Source: Porticoccaceae bacterium (lineage in GTDB: Bacteria > Pseudomonadota > Gammaproteobacteria > Pseudomonadales > Porticoccaceae). From it: a stretch of 64,000 nt of DNA. A program made the translations under genes and the position numbers. Positions 36,205 to 44,826 of this stretch are shown here, in pieces. The DNA is taken from NCBI GenBank assembly GCA_024644595.1, contig JAHEHL010000003.1, positions 178,974 to 242,973 on the forward strand, in the 5' to 3' direction. A model generated the notes under the pieces. The model was not told where the DNA came from and did not search any database. It saw nothing but the letters and a program-made list of their open reading frames with translations. How positions within the stretch are numbered: position 1 is the stretch's first letter; every line of letters starts with the position of its first letter.

Positions 36205-37488
36205 ATGAACAAAGCCATTCCCAGCGAACGCATCCTGATTATTGAAGACGAAGAGATTATCCGCACCTCGCTGCGCAAGCTTCTCGAGCGACACGACTAC
36301 GTTGTCAGTGATGCGGTCAGCATCAAGGCGGCGCGGGAAAATTTTAATATCAACGACTTTGCCCTGATTATCAGCGACCTGCGCCTGCCAGGACAGCCGG
36401 GAACTGATTTGATCAAACTGGCAGACCCGGCGCCGGTATTGATTATGACTAGTTACGCCAGTCTGCGCTCAGCAGTGGACACCATGCGTCAGGGAGCTGT
36501 TGACTATATATCCAAGCCTTTTGATCACGACGAGATGATGGCGTCAATTCGCCGCATTCTGCAAAGCACGCAAAAAAATACCTCAAAGGCACTGACTCTG
36601 GACGATATTGCACTGCTCGGTTCAAGTGAGGCGATTAAAAAAGTCACTCGCCTGATAGCCAAGGTCGCTCACTCTGATCTACCCATATTGATAACAGGTG
36701 AAACCGGCAGCGGTAAATCCGCCGTAGCCACAGCCATAGGCAAAGCGAGACAACCAGGCAACCCTGAGCTGATCAAGATCGACTGCGCCGGCTTAAAAGA
36801 ACATCAGCTGGTCAGCCGACTGCAGGAGAGTGAATCCGGCGCCGTGGTGTTTATCAACAACATCGCCGAACTGGAGCTGTCTCTGCAGCCCCTTTTGCTG
36901 CGTGAACTTCACCTTGGCAAGCACTATTTTATTTGCTCCTCCGATCAGGATCTGGAACGGCTCTGTCGGATCAATCGCTTCCGCAAGGATCTCTATTATC
37001 ACATCAACGTTGTCAGCATAGCAGTGCCACCGTTGCGCCAGCGCGGCGAGGATCTATTGACTATCTCCGAGACCATTCTCAACGGCAGTGATAACAGTCC
37101 TGAGCTGAGCAGAGAAGGTCGCCAGGCACTGCTCGACTATCAGTGGCCGGGCAATGTGCTGCAACTGAAAAATGTCTTACAGCAGGCAATTGTTCTGACA
37201 TCCCCTGGGCAGCCTATTGATACCGAACAACTCGGTCTGAATGAAGGTCCGCTACAGGTATCCGGAGAGCTGACGCCCTCTGCCAGCGCGCCCCAGAGAT
37301 CGTCTGATGACGCCCCGGCGGGATTATCACTAGAGGATTACTTCACCCGTTTTGTTCTCGAGAACCAAGAAAATATGAGCGAAACCGACCTCGCAAAAAA
37401 ACTCGGTATCAGCCGCAAGTCGCTCTGGGAGCGGCGCAACAAGTTGGGCATCAGCCGAAAAAGGGGTGATGACCAGATCGACAATTAA
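36205..37488 (+). CDS. cbrB: CbrB-like response regulator with degenerate sigma-54 AAA+ domain
   Basis: CbrB is normally an NtrC-type regulator. The receiver domain is intact (phosphoacceptor Asp58 in SDLRLPG, Lys in YISKPFDHDE), and the C-terminus (LSLEDYF...LGISRKSLWERRNKLGI, about 375-417) matches CbrB closely. The central AAA+ domain has Walker A GETGSGKS (165-172) but lacks the GAFTGA loop entirely, the Walker B reads VVFINNI (214-220) instead of LFLDEI, and the arginine-finger block reads FRKDLYYHI. It should not remodel sigma-54 holoenzyme. The start is ATG 36205 or TTG 36190, with poor ribosome-binding sites. Length 427. Confidence 0.85.
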   Translation: MNKAIPSERILIIEDEEIIRTSLRKLLERHDYVVSDAVSIKAARENFNINDFALIISDLRLPGQPGTDLIKLADPAPVLIMTSYASLRSAVDTMRQGAVDYISKPFDHDEMMASIRRILQSTQKNTSKALTLDDIALLGSSEAIKKVTRLIAKVAHSDLPILITGETGSGKSAVATAIGKARQPGNPELIKIDCAGLKEHQLVSRLQESESGAVVFINNIAELELSLQPLLLRELHLGKHYFICSSDQDLERLCRINRFRKDLYYHINVVSIAVPPLRQRGEDLLTISETILNGSDNSPELSREGRQALLDYQWPGNVLQLKNVLQQAIVLTSPGQPIDTEQLGLNEGPLQVSGELTPSASAPQRSSDDAPAGLSLEDYFTRFVLENQENMSETDLAKKLGISRKSLWERRNKLGISRKRGDDQIDN

Positions 37489-37654
37489 TCCTCTTGTCGG
37501 CACGATTGAAAATACCCAAACTGTTTGTACCCTGCCATTAGAAGGTAAGGTGCACCAGACCAATGGACCCATTCGCGGATGCTTTAGTCTCCCGCCAACA
37601 TCCTTCCTCTGATAAACTCTCGGTTCTATTAATAACCCAATCGGCAAATCCTTA

Positions 37655-39013
37655 ATGCTGGAACGCATAACCAGGTTTTTTACACGCGAGAGCGCACACT
37701 CTGATCCTCAAGAAGTCCAGATCTACGAGGACGGCGAACATCCACTCTCTCCCGACATGATCAATCGCGATGCATACAAAGTCGTCGATGTACTGCAAAG
37801 AGCAGGATTTGAAGCCTACGTCGTCGGCGGTTGCGTACGCGATCTGCTGATCGGCTTGAAACCCAAAGATTTTGATGTCGCCACCAGTGCCAAGCCCGGG
37901 GAAATCAAAGAGCTGTTTCGGCGCGCTCGTATTATCGGGCGTCGCTTTCAAATTGTGCATGTGCAGTTCAGTCGCGAAATTATCGAAGTGACAACCTTTA
38001 GATCCAATACCAGCCAGACCGCCGGTAAAAACCATCGTCAGCAGACCGACAGCGGCATGCTGACGCGGGACAATGTGTTTGGCACCGTGGAGGAAGATGC
38101 CTCGCGTCGCGACCTGACCGTCAATGCGCTGTACTACGACCCGGGCGATAACAGCATCCATGATTTCACTAACGGGCTCGATGATATCGATGACAAGATC
38201 ATTCGTATTATCGGCGACCCGGAGACCCGATTCCGGGAAGATCCAGTACGACTTCTGCGTGTCGCGCGTTTTGCCGCGAAACTCGGCTTTGATATCGAGT
38301 CGCATACCGCAAACCCTATGAAACAGCGTGCCGCTGACCTGCAACAGGTATCTCCACCCAGACTGTTCGATGAAACCCTGAAACTGTTTATGAGTGGACA
38401 AGCACTGGATACATTTAATCTGCTGCTCGAATACAAACTTTTCGATTTTATTGTTCCCCAGCTAGCACCGATGCTTAATGATCGCCAGGGAATACCTATC
38501 AAACTGGTCTCTCAAGCGCTGATCAACACTGATAAGCGTATTCAGGCCTCGCAGCGTGTAACACCGGCATTTGTCTACGCCGCCCTGCTCTGGCCGGTCG
38601 TGCAAAAACTGGCCAAAAATTACGAAAAGCAAGGCAGCTCACCACCCTATGCGCTGAGCAAGGCCGCCGGTGAGGTTATTCTCAAACAGATTCCGGTTAC
38701 CGCTATTCCGAAACGCTTTACCATACCCATGCGTGAGATCTGGGATCTGCAGCTACATCTGCGACGCCGCGGCGGCAATCGGGCCAAACGCCTGCTCGAG
38801 CATCCGCGCTTTAGAGCAGCCTACGATTTTGTTTTGCTGCGCGAAGAGTCAGGCGAGGATCTAGAAGGGCTCGGTGAGTGGTGGTCAGCTTATCAGCAAG
38901 CCAATGCCGAAAGCCGTGAAGAGATGGCCGATCAGGTTGCTGCCACTGAGCGCCGGCCGAGAAAAAACCGTCGTCGACGCGGCGGCAAGCCAGCTGCAAA
39001 TCCGGAGAGCTGA
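37655..39013 (+). CDS. pcnB: poly(A) polymerase I
   Basis: PcnB adds 3' poly(A) tails that speed RNA decay. The 452-residue protein has the nucleotidyltransferase head (VVGGCVRDLLIGLKPKDFDVAT, with the two catalytic Asp), the RRDLTVNALYYD segment, the RNA-binding neck and a C-terminal Arg/Lys-rich tail (RRPRKNRRRRGG). That tail and the length mark poly(A) polymerase rather than CCA-adding enzyme. The stop overlaps the folK ATG. Confidence 0.95.
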   Translation: MLERITRFFTRESAHSDPQEVQIYEDGEHPLSPDMINRDAYKVVDVLQRAGFEAYVVGGCVRDLLIGLKPKDFDVATSAKPGEIKELFRRARIIGRRFQIVHVQFSREIIEVTTFRSNTSQTAGKNHRQQTDSGMLTRDNVFGTVEEDASRRDLTVNALYYDPGDNSIHDFTNGLDDIDDKIIRIIGDPETRFREDPVRLLRVARFAAKLGFDIESHTANPMKQRAADLQQVSPPRLFDETLKLFMSGQALDTFNLLLEYKLFDFIVPQLAPMLNDRQGIPIKLVSQALINTDKRIQASQRVTPAFVYAALLWPVVQKLAKNYEKQGSSPPYALSKAAGEVILKQIPVTAIPKRFTIPMREIWDLQLHLRRRGGNRAKRLLEHPRFRAAYDFVLLREESGEDLEGLGEWWSAYQQANAESREEMADQVAATERRPRKNRRRRGGKPAANPES

Positions 39014-39498
39014 TGGCTGACGCTTACATTGCTCTCGGTAGCAACCTGGACAATCCCCATGAACAGCTAGACCGCGCGCTTGAGAGCCTGGCGCAACACG
39101 CCGCAATTGAGTTAATTGCGGTTTCAAGCCGCTACCAAACCCCACCAATTGGACCGCAGCAGCCAGACTTCATCAATGCCGCAGCACAGCTCCGAACAAC
39201 CTTAACTCCCATTATGCTGCTCGATGCCTTGCAGGATATAGAGCAGCAGCAAAAACGACGACGCAGCGTTCACTGGGGACCGCGAACACTGGATTTGGAT
39301 ATTCTGCTCTACGACAATCTGGTACTGGATAGCAAACGCCTTAGCATTCCCCACAAGCTGATGACTGAGCGCGCTTTTGTACTGGTGCCACTGGCAGATA
39401 TTGGTGCTGACCTAACACTACCGGCCGGAGAAACTGTGGCGCAACTCTTGGCAAACTGCTCGCAGCAAGGTATTGTCAAACTCGAATACGGCACGTAA
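39013..39498 (+). CDS. folK: 6-hydroxymethyl-7,8-dihydropterin pyrophosphokinase
   Basis: HPPK transfers pyrophosphate from ATP to 6-hydroxymethyl-dihydropterin in folate synthesis. The 161 residues hold the signature family motifs: YIALGSNLDNP at the N-terminus, the WGPRTLDLDILLYDN metal/ATP motif, and IPHKLMTERAFVLVPL. It overlaps pcnB by one base, the usual pcnB-folK order. Confidence 0.97.
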   Translation: MADAYIALGSNLDNPHEQLDRALESLAQHAAIELIAVSSRYQTPPIGPQQPDFINAAAQLRTTLTPIMLLDALQDIEQQQKRRRSVHWGPRTLDLDILLYDNLVLDSKRLSIPHKLMTERAFVLVPLADIGADLTLPAGETVAQLLANCSQQGIVKLEYGT

Positions 39499-39548
39499 TC
39501 AGTCAGCTATTAACCGCCCAAAAAAGCGCCCTGTTTTCGGAGAGCGAT

Positions 39549-40235
39549 GTGGAACAAACTATTCTCAGTGAATTTAATCTCGATCTATCCAAATTTTCGA
39601 TCCCGCAATACATTGCCATAGAAGGCCCCATTGGTATCGGCAAAACCACATTAGCCAAACGTCTCGCACACTCATTCAATTACGAAACTCTGCTTGAAGA
39701 TGCAGAAGAAAACCCTTTCCTGGCGCGCTTCTATCAAGATCGCCGTGGCAATGCACTGCCAACCCAGCTGTTTTTTCTGTTTCAGCGCATGCGTAAATTA
39801 CAGGACCTGCGTCAGGGTGATATTTTCCAGCCGATAAGAATTTCTGACTTCCTGATTGAAAAGGATCCACTATTTGCCAAAATCACACTCGACGATGATG
39901 AGTACCGTCTCTACCAGACCGTTTACGACAGCATTATTACCGACCTGCCAAAACCGGACCTAGTCGTCTACCTGCAGGCTTCCACTGAAACACTCTATGA
40001 CCGCGTCAAACTGCGCGGACTGCCAACCGAACAAGCCATCGAACAGAGTTATCTTCAACAGCTCAACGATGCTTATACACAGTTCTTTTACTATTACGAC
40101 GAGACACCATTGCTAATCGTGAACACCGAGGCAATCAACCTTGCCAAAGGAGAGCGCGACTACCACAATCTGGTCGAATATATGCTGCAAATCAGTTCCG
40201 GACGGCATTACTACAATCCTCACTCACTGCAATAA
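39549..40235 (+). CDS. deoxynucleoside kinase family protein
   Basis: A P-loop kinase of the deoxyadenosine/deoxyguanosine-type family that phosphorylates salvage deoxynucleosides. The 228 residues have IAIEGPIGIGKTTLAK (Walker A), the EDAEENPFLARFY acidic substrate motif, the ERxD-like ISDFLIEKDPLFA, and an LID RVKLRG. It starts with GTG 39549 and lies between folK and panB. Base specificity is not evident. Confidence 0.88.
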   Translation: MEQTILSEFNLDLSKFSIPQYIAIEGPIGIGKTTLAKRLAHSFNYETLLEDAEENPFLARFYQDRRGNALPTQLFFLFQRMRKLQDLRQGDIFQPIRISDFLIEKDPLFAKITLDDDEYRLYQTVYDSIITDLPKPDLVVYLQASTETLYDRVKLRGLPTEQAIEQSYLQQLNDAYTQFFYYYDETPLLIVNTEAINLAKGERDYHNLVEYMLQISSGRHYYNPHSLQ

Positions 40236-40243
40236 AAGCCGGT

Positions 40244-40249
40244 TATAAT
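40244..40249 (+). promoter_or_regulatory. perfect -10 box upstream of panB
   Basis: TATAAT lies 77 bases before the panB ATG. No good -35 element is at 16-18 bases; the region upstream is CACTCA. It may be a weak or activator-dependent promoter. Confidence 0.3.
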
Positions 40250-40325
40250 CGCATCGATTGTCGCAACGTCCTGTAGCGCAAGTCACAGCGCCACTCAGGG
40301 CGGTCACCGAGGTGAAAGAAATATT

Positions 40326-41117
40326 ATGAAAACCACTACCATCAGCAGCCTAGCTACAATGAAAGCCAACGGCGACAAGTTTGCTGTGCTCACAGCCTAT
40401 GACTTCACGTTTTCCAAACTGATTGAAAATGCCGAAATCGAAGTAGTCCTGGTGGGTGATTCACTGGGCAATGTCATTCAGGGCCGCGACAGCACCATTC
40501 CCGTCACTGTCGACGAAATGGCGTACCACACTGCTGCCGTCAAGCGCGGCAATAATCGCGCACTGCTCATTACCGATATGCCGTTTATGTCTTATGCCAC
40601 AGAGGCACAGGCACTGGATAATGCCGCAATATTAATGCAAGCCGGCGCACAGATGGTCAAACTCGAAGGTGGCGCCTGGCTAGCCGATAGCGTGCAACTG
40701 CTCAGCGAGCGTGGCATTCCTGTCTGCGGCCATGTCGGCCTGACCCCTCAATCCGTGCACAAGCTTGGCGGCTACAAGGTCCAGGGAAAGGAAGAGCAAG
40801 CGGCGGAGCAGATGATTGCCGACGCCCAGGCCCTTGAAGCAGCGGGTGCCGAGCTGATCGTGGTCGAGTGCGTACCCTCTGCGCTGGGCAAGCAGCTCTC
40901 AGAATCGCTGCATATTCCAGTGATCGGCATAGGCGCAGGACCGGACACCGACGCCCAGGTTCTGGTACTCCACGACATGCTGGGCATCTCACAGCGCCTG
41001 CCACGTTTTTCAAAGAATTTCCTCGCCGAACAGGGCAGCATTCAAGATGCGATCAACGCCTATGGCGAAGCGGTGCGCACAGGGACATTCCCAACGGCGG
41101 AACACTGCTTTAAATAA
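40326..41117 (+). CDS. panB: 3-methyl-2-oxobutanoate hydroxymethyltransferase
   Basis: PanB makes ketopantoate from alpha-ketoisovalerate and methylene-tetrahydrofolate, in pantothenate synthesis. The 263 residues show the conserved blocks KFAVLTAYDFTFSKL, VLVGDSLGNVIQGRDSTIPVT (metal Asp), ITDMPFMSY, and GHVGLTPQSVHKLGGYKVQG. Unlike the Pseudomonas order, panC does not follow; gpx does, after 45 bases. Confidence 0.97.
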   Translation: MKTTTISSLATMKANGDKFAVLTAYDFTFSKLIENAEIEVVLVGDSLGNVIQGRDSTIPVTVDEMAYHTAAVKRGNNRALLITDMPFMSYATEAQALDNAAILMQAGAQMVKLEGGAWLADSVQLLSERGIPVCGHVGLTPQSVHKLGGYKVQGKEEQAAEQMIADAQALEAAGAELIVVECVPSALGKQLSESLHIPVIGIGAGPDTDAQVLVLHDMLGISQRLPRFSKNFLAEQGSIQDAINAYGEAVRTGTFPTAEHCFK

Positions 41118-41162
41118 CAACTCCGAAAAAATTACCACCGATAAAAACGAGAACAAACCACC

Positions 41163-41645
41163 ATGACAAAACAATCAATTTACGACTTCAGTGTTGCCGA
41201 CAGCAGCGGCAACCCTGTTTCACTGCAGGACTACCGCGACCAAGTGTTACTGATCGTCAATACCGCCAGCAAATGTGGCTTTACCCCACAGTATGCTCAA
41301 CTCCAGGAATTACATGATCAATACAGTGCTCGCGGCCTAACGATATTGGCCCTGCCCTGTAATCAGTTTGGTGCGCAGGAGCCAGGCTCCAATGCCGAGG
41401 TGCAGGAATTTTGTCAGCTCAATTATGGTGTCAGCTTTCCGGTAATGGGCAAGATCGATGTAAACGGCAGCCAGCAGCACGCCCTCTACAGCTATCTGAA
41501 AGGTCAGGCGGGCGGCGTTTTCAACAGTAATATCAAATGGAATTTCACCAAGTTTCTGGTCGATCGCCAGGGCCAAGTGGTCAAGCGCTACGCGCCGATT
41601 CGCAAACCCAATGCCATTGCGGCGGACATCGAGAAGCTGCTTTAA
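41163..41645 (+). CDS. glutathione/thioredoxin peroxidase (GPx family)
   Basis: A 160-residue GPx-family peroxidase with cysteine, not selenocysteine, at the active site (NTASKCGFTPQY, about residue 37), the second Cys/Gln block LALPCNQFGAQEPG and the Trp-Asn pair IKWNFTKF that complete the tetrad. No signal peptide. Such proteins often use thioredoxin rather than glutathione. It is convergent with the AGCS symporter gene. Confidence 0.92.
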   Translation: MTKQSIYDFSVADSSGNPVSLQDYRDQVLLIVNTASKCGFTPQYAQLQELHDQYSARGLTILALPCNQFGAQEPGSNAEVQEFCQLNYGVSFPVMGKIDVNGSQQHALYSYLKGQAGGVFNSNIKWNFTKFLVDRQGQVVKRYAPIRKPNAIAADIEKLL

Positions 41646-41684
41646 GGCAGCTCCTCACTTATCTGTTGGCGTTTATGCAGAGGA

Positions 41685-43073
41685 TTATTTTCGCTCGTTG
41701 AGCTGGGCGAAATAAATTTTTGCCGCCTGATTGACCTTTGGCGCCAACACCAGCGTTGAAATCATGGTCGGTATCGCCATGGTTGCGTATGCACCCAGCA
41801 TCAAACCATTGACGATATTCATTGACACCACCGCACCCACCACAATCAATCCGACAAACACCGGGGTATAGTAGTGCTCGCGCTCGGCACCGAGCAAAAA
41901 GCCTGCACTCTTCACACCGTAAAACCACATACTAATCATGGTGCTAAAACTCAGCATGCCGACCATGATGAGTAGCAGATAGATACCAGTGACCGGAAAC
42001 ACCTGCTCAATGGCACGCGCTGTTAGCGACACACCCTCAAGTCCGGCATCGGTCTGCCAGACACCGGTGAGCAGAATAATCAGCGCGGTGCAGGTGCAGA
42101 CAATCAATGTATCGACAACCGGGCCAACCATCGCCACAATCCCTTCTCGAATAGGCTGAGTCGTTTTCGCCGCCCCGTGGGCCATTGACTCTGTCCCGAT
42201 ACCGGCCTCATTGGAGAATGCACCGCGGCGCACACCAAGCAAAATAACGGCGCCCACGGAACCACCCGCTGCCGCTTCACCCGTGAAGGCATCGCTGATA
42301 ATCAACCAAAAGACAGCCGGAATATCACTGCTGTAGGTCCACAGAACCACTGCCGTCATCGCCAGATAGAGAATTACCATGGTTGGCACCAGGCGCACAG
42401 TTAATCTACCGATGCGCTCAATGCGCCCCTTCACCACCAATATGACTAGTGTGGCGACAGTGGCACTGGCAAAAAAATCAAACTTGAAATGGTCTTCACT
42501 GGTCGCCCAACCGGAGGGGATCGCCACGCTGTCGCGCAGCAATTGAATAAACTGGTTGGCCTGAAAAATAGGCAATGCGCCAATCATACAGGCCGCTGCA
42601 AACAGCGCCGCCAGCGGATACCAGCGTTTACCCATGCCCTGCATAATCACGTACATGGGCCCACCACGCAGCACACCGAGAGAATCATGCCCGCGGAACA
42701 TCACCGCCAGAGAAGCGGTGTAAAATTTGGTCGCGACGCCGACAATAGCAGTCACCCACATCCAGAATATTGCCCCTGGCCCGCCAATGCTAATCGCAAT
42801 CGCCACGCCGGCAATATTACCCAAACCCAGGGTGCCAGACAGCGCCGTCGACAACGCCTGCGAATGAGGAATGTGACCAGGATCGTTGGGGTCGGTGTAC
42901 TTGCCGCGGAGCAGATCAATGGCATGACCAAAGTAGCGGTAGGGCTGAAACCGTGAATGGACCATAAAAAACAGCCCTCCACCGACCAGCAGAACCACCA
43001 ATGGTGTGCTCCACATAAAGTCCGCCCAGGCGTTGAAAATATCTTCGATTTGTTTAAGGCTGATATCAGTCAT
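41685..43073 (-). CDS. alanine/glycine:cation symporter (AGCS family)
   Basis: A 462-residue secondary transporter with about 11 membrane helices, taking up alanine or glycine with Na+ or H+. The family signature is visible in ALSGTLGLGNIAGVAIAISIGGPGA and RRGAFSNEAGIGTESMAHGAA. Substrate among D/L-alanine and glycine cannot be told. It stands upstream of fur on the same strand with a 73-base gap. Confidence 0.92.
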   Translation of the reverse strand: MTDISLKQIEDIFNAWADFMWSTPLVVLLVGGGLFFMVHSRFQPYRYFGHAIDLLRGKYTDPNDPGHIPHSQALSTALSGTLGLGNIAGVAIAISIGGPGAIFWMWVTAIVGVATKFYTASLAVMFRGHDSLGVLRGGPMYVIMQGMGKRWYPLAALFAAACMIGALPIFQANQFIQLLRDSVAIPSGWATSEDHFKFDFFASATVATLVILVVKGRIERIGRLTVRLVPTMVILYLAMTAVVLWTYSSDIPAVFWLIISDAFTGEAAAGGSVGAVILLGVRRGAFSNEAGIGTESMAHGAAKTTQPIREGIVAMVGPVVDTLIVCTCTALIILLTGVWQTDAGLEGVSLTARAIEQVFPVTGIYLLLIMVGMLSFSTMISMWFYGVKSAGFLLGAEREHYYTPVFVGLIVVGAVVSMNIVNGLMLGAYATMAIPTMISTLVLAPKVNQAAKIYFAQLNERK

Positions 43074-43146
43074 AATTTTTATAGTTCTTTTTATCTTGCA
43101 GCACGGAAATTAAGGTAGACAATACGCGCAGTCACGGGGAATCGGC

Positions 43147-43557
43147 TCAAGACTTTTTGGGCTTTACGTAAAGAACCAGACTGTGACCAACCAACTGATA
43201 ACCATGCTGTGCCGCAATTCGCTCCTGTAGCGCTTCAATCTCAGCGTCGTGGAATTCGACAACCGTACTGGTTTCGGTGCAGACCATATGATCGTGATGC
43301 TCACCTCGATCAATCTCGTAAATAGCCGGGCCATTATCAAAATTATGTCGCTCAACCAGACCGGCGGCCTCAAACTGAGTCAGTACACGATAGACTGTGG
43401 CAATACCCACATCGCCATCCGAATCGCGCAACGCCTGATAAATATCTTCGGCTGTCATATGGCGATCATCGCAGTTCTCAAGAATCTGCAGAATCTTTAC
43501 CCGCGGCAATGTTACCTTAAGGCCGGCTTTTTTTAGCTCTTGATCTTCCAGAGTCAT
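43147..43557 (-). CDS. fur: ferric uptake regulator
   Basis: Fur represses iron-uptake genes with Fe2+ as corepressor. The 136 residues have the winged helix (LKVTLPRVKILQIL, DVGIATVYRVLTQFEAAGLV) and the metal-binding dimerisation domain (GEHHDHMVC, HSLVLYV). As in Pseudomonas Fur, the second cysteine of the CxxC zinc site is replaced (CTET) and the C-terminal cysteines are missing. The ATG at 43557 with AGAAGGG is the real start; the longer frame is not. Divergent from bamE, the conserved fur/omlA arrangement. Confidence 0.97.
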   Translation of the reverse strand: MTLEDQELKKAGLKVTLPRVKILQILENCDDRHMTAEDIYQALRDSDGDVGIATVYRVLTQFEAAGLVERHNFDNGPAIYEIDRGEHHDHMVCTETSTVVEFHDAEIEALQERIAAQHGYQLVGHSLVLYVKPKKS

Positions 43558-43627
43558 GGATAACCCTTCTCTATGCTGGTCGCTTTGGGTATTATCCCCG
43601 TTCGCACATCCAACGGGAACCCCACAC

Positions 43628-43984
43628 ATGCGAATAGTTCTGATTTGCCTGATAAGTTTATCGCTACTTGGCACCGGCTGCAGCTTGCCACAATTCCCGA
43701 GCGTGCATAAAGTCGATATACAGCAGGGCAATATTGTCGATCAGGAAATGATCGATAAACTGCGTCCGGGTATGACCAAATCACAGGTGCGCTTTGTACT
43801 TGGCACCCCTCTGGTGGCAGATACCTTTAACCAGTCACGCTGGGATTATTACTACAGCCGCAAGACACCTGATGGCAAAGTCACTCAGGAGCAGGTCACT
43901 ATCTTTTTCGACGCCGAAGATAAACTCGAGCGGATGACCGGTGACTACCTGCCCAGCACCGCAGTGCCTGGTTCAGCGAACTAG
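43628..43984 (+). CDS. bamE: outer membrane assembly lipoprotein BamE
   Basis: BamE (SmpA/OmlA) is the small lipoprotein of the BAM complex that inserts beta-barrels. The 118-residue product has a signal with lipobox LGTGC (about residue 18), then the BamE fold with RPGMTKSQVRFVLGTPLVAD and DYYY. The start is ATG 43628; the frame extends to 43556 within the fur leader but without a signal. Divergent from fur. Confidence 0.95.
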   Translation: MRIVLICLISLSLLGTGCSLPQFPSVHKVDIQQGNIVDQEMIDKLRPGMTKSQVRFVLGTPLVADTFNQSRWDYYYSRKTPDGKVTQEQVTIFFDAEDKLERMTGDYLPSTAVPGSAN

Positions 43985-44006
43985 CTATCCGTCTGCTCTG
44001 ACAACG

Positions 44007-44354
44007 TTATGGCTGGGCGTCAGCATCCAGCTGTTGTTTCTTGATTTTTGCCTCTTCCGCGCGGCGCCGGCGCACCTCTTTCGGGTCCACGATTAACGGC
44101 CGATAGATCTCCACCCGATCGCGCTCCTGCAGCTGATAGTCCTTCGGCTCAGGTAAACCCTTGGTGCCCAGCACCTGAGAAAAAATACCCATCTGGCAAC
44201 TGGCCACGTCGATTTCCGGAAAGCTCTGCACAATACCGGACTGCTCTACGGCCTGCAGGGCTGTTGTTCCCTCGACTACTTTCAATTCGATTAATTTCTG
44301 TTTCTGCGGCAATGCATAAGCCACTTCAACCACAATCATTTTATTGTCCGTCAT
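44007..44354 (-). CDS. rnfH: RnfH/UPF0125 ubiquitin-like protein
   Basis: A 115-residue beta-grasp protein of the RnfH (RatB) family, usually found beside ratA; its molecular role is unknown. The conserved MIVVEVAYALPQKQKLIELKV, FPEIDVASCQMGIFSQ and RDRVEIYRPLIVDPKEVRRRRA segments are all present. GGAAGAG precedes ATG 44354, which lies inside the 3' end of ratA (14-base overlap), so translation is coupled. Convergent with bamE. Confidence 0.92.
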   Translation of the reverse strand: MTDNKMIVVEVAYALPQKQKLIELKVVEGTTALQAVEQSGIVQSFPEIDVASCQMGIFSQVLGTKGLPEPKDYQLQERDRVEIYRPLIVDPKEVRRRRAEEAKIKKQQLDADAQP

Positions 44355-44790
44355 TACTCTTCCCATATACCTGATCAGCGCGGCGACAGAGCGAATCGAC
44401 CAGATCATTTGCCATGGCGGCAAACAACCTGGATGCTCCCAAACTCATTGCCACACTGTTAAATTCGAATTCCAGATCGAGGCTCACCTTGCAGGCCTCA
44501 GCATTCAACGCTTTGAAGTTCCAGATACCACGCAACGACTTAAATGGTCCATCTTCAAGGCTCATTTCAATACTGGTCGGCGCAGTCAATCTATTGCGCG
44601 TCATAAAACTGGTTTTAACCCCGGCTTTTTTCAAATCGAGCCGCGCCACCATAACCTGATCACTGTGCTCAAATACTTGCGTTCCCTGACAACCGTCCAT
44701 AAACAACGGGTAACTAGCAACGTCATTGACCAGGTCAAACATTGCCTGATCGGAGTGCATCACCAGTGCCGAGCGCTGTACCTTATTCAA
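44341..44790 (-). CDS. ratA: RatA, SRPBCC-fold ribosome-associated protein
   Basis: RatA belongs to the START-like (COQ10) fold. In E. coli it was described as blocking 50S-30S association, while other work links the family to ubiquinone handling, so function is debated. The 149 residues include YPLFMDGCQGTQVF, the polar-lined sheet and the C-terminal helix ASRLFAAMANDLVDSLCRRA. It lies upstream of rnfH; in Pseudomonas smpB follows divergently, but here an NSS transporter gene lies between. Confidence 0.92.
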   Translation of the reverse strand: MNKVQRSALVMHSDQAMFDLVNDVASYPLFMDGCQGTQVFEHSDQVMVARLDLKKAGVKTSFMTRNRLTAPTSIEMSLEDGPFKSLRGIWNFKALNAEACKVSLDLEFEFNSVAMSLGASRLFAAMANDLVDSLCRRADQVYGKSNDGQ

Positions 44791-44826
44791 ATGGACCTCA
44801 TTTTAAACCGCATATTCCCTGCAAAT

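Noticed and set aside
43556..43627. Longer bamE start at 43556
   Set aside because: The extension has no signal-peptide character, lies over the fur start region, and the lipoprotein signal begins at ATG 43628.
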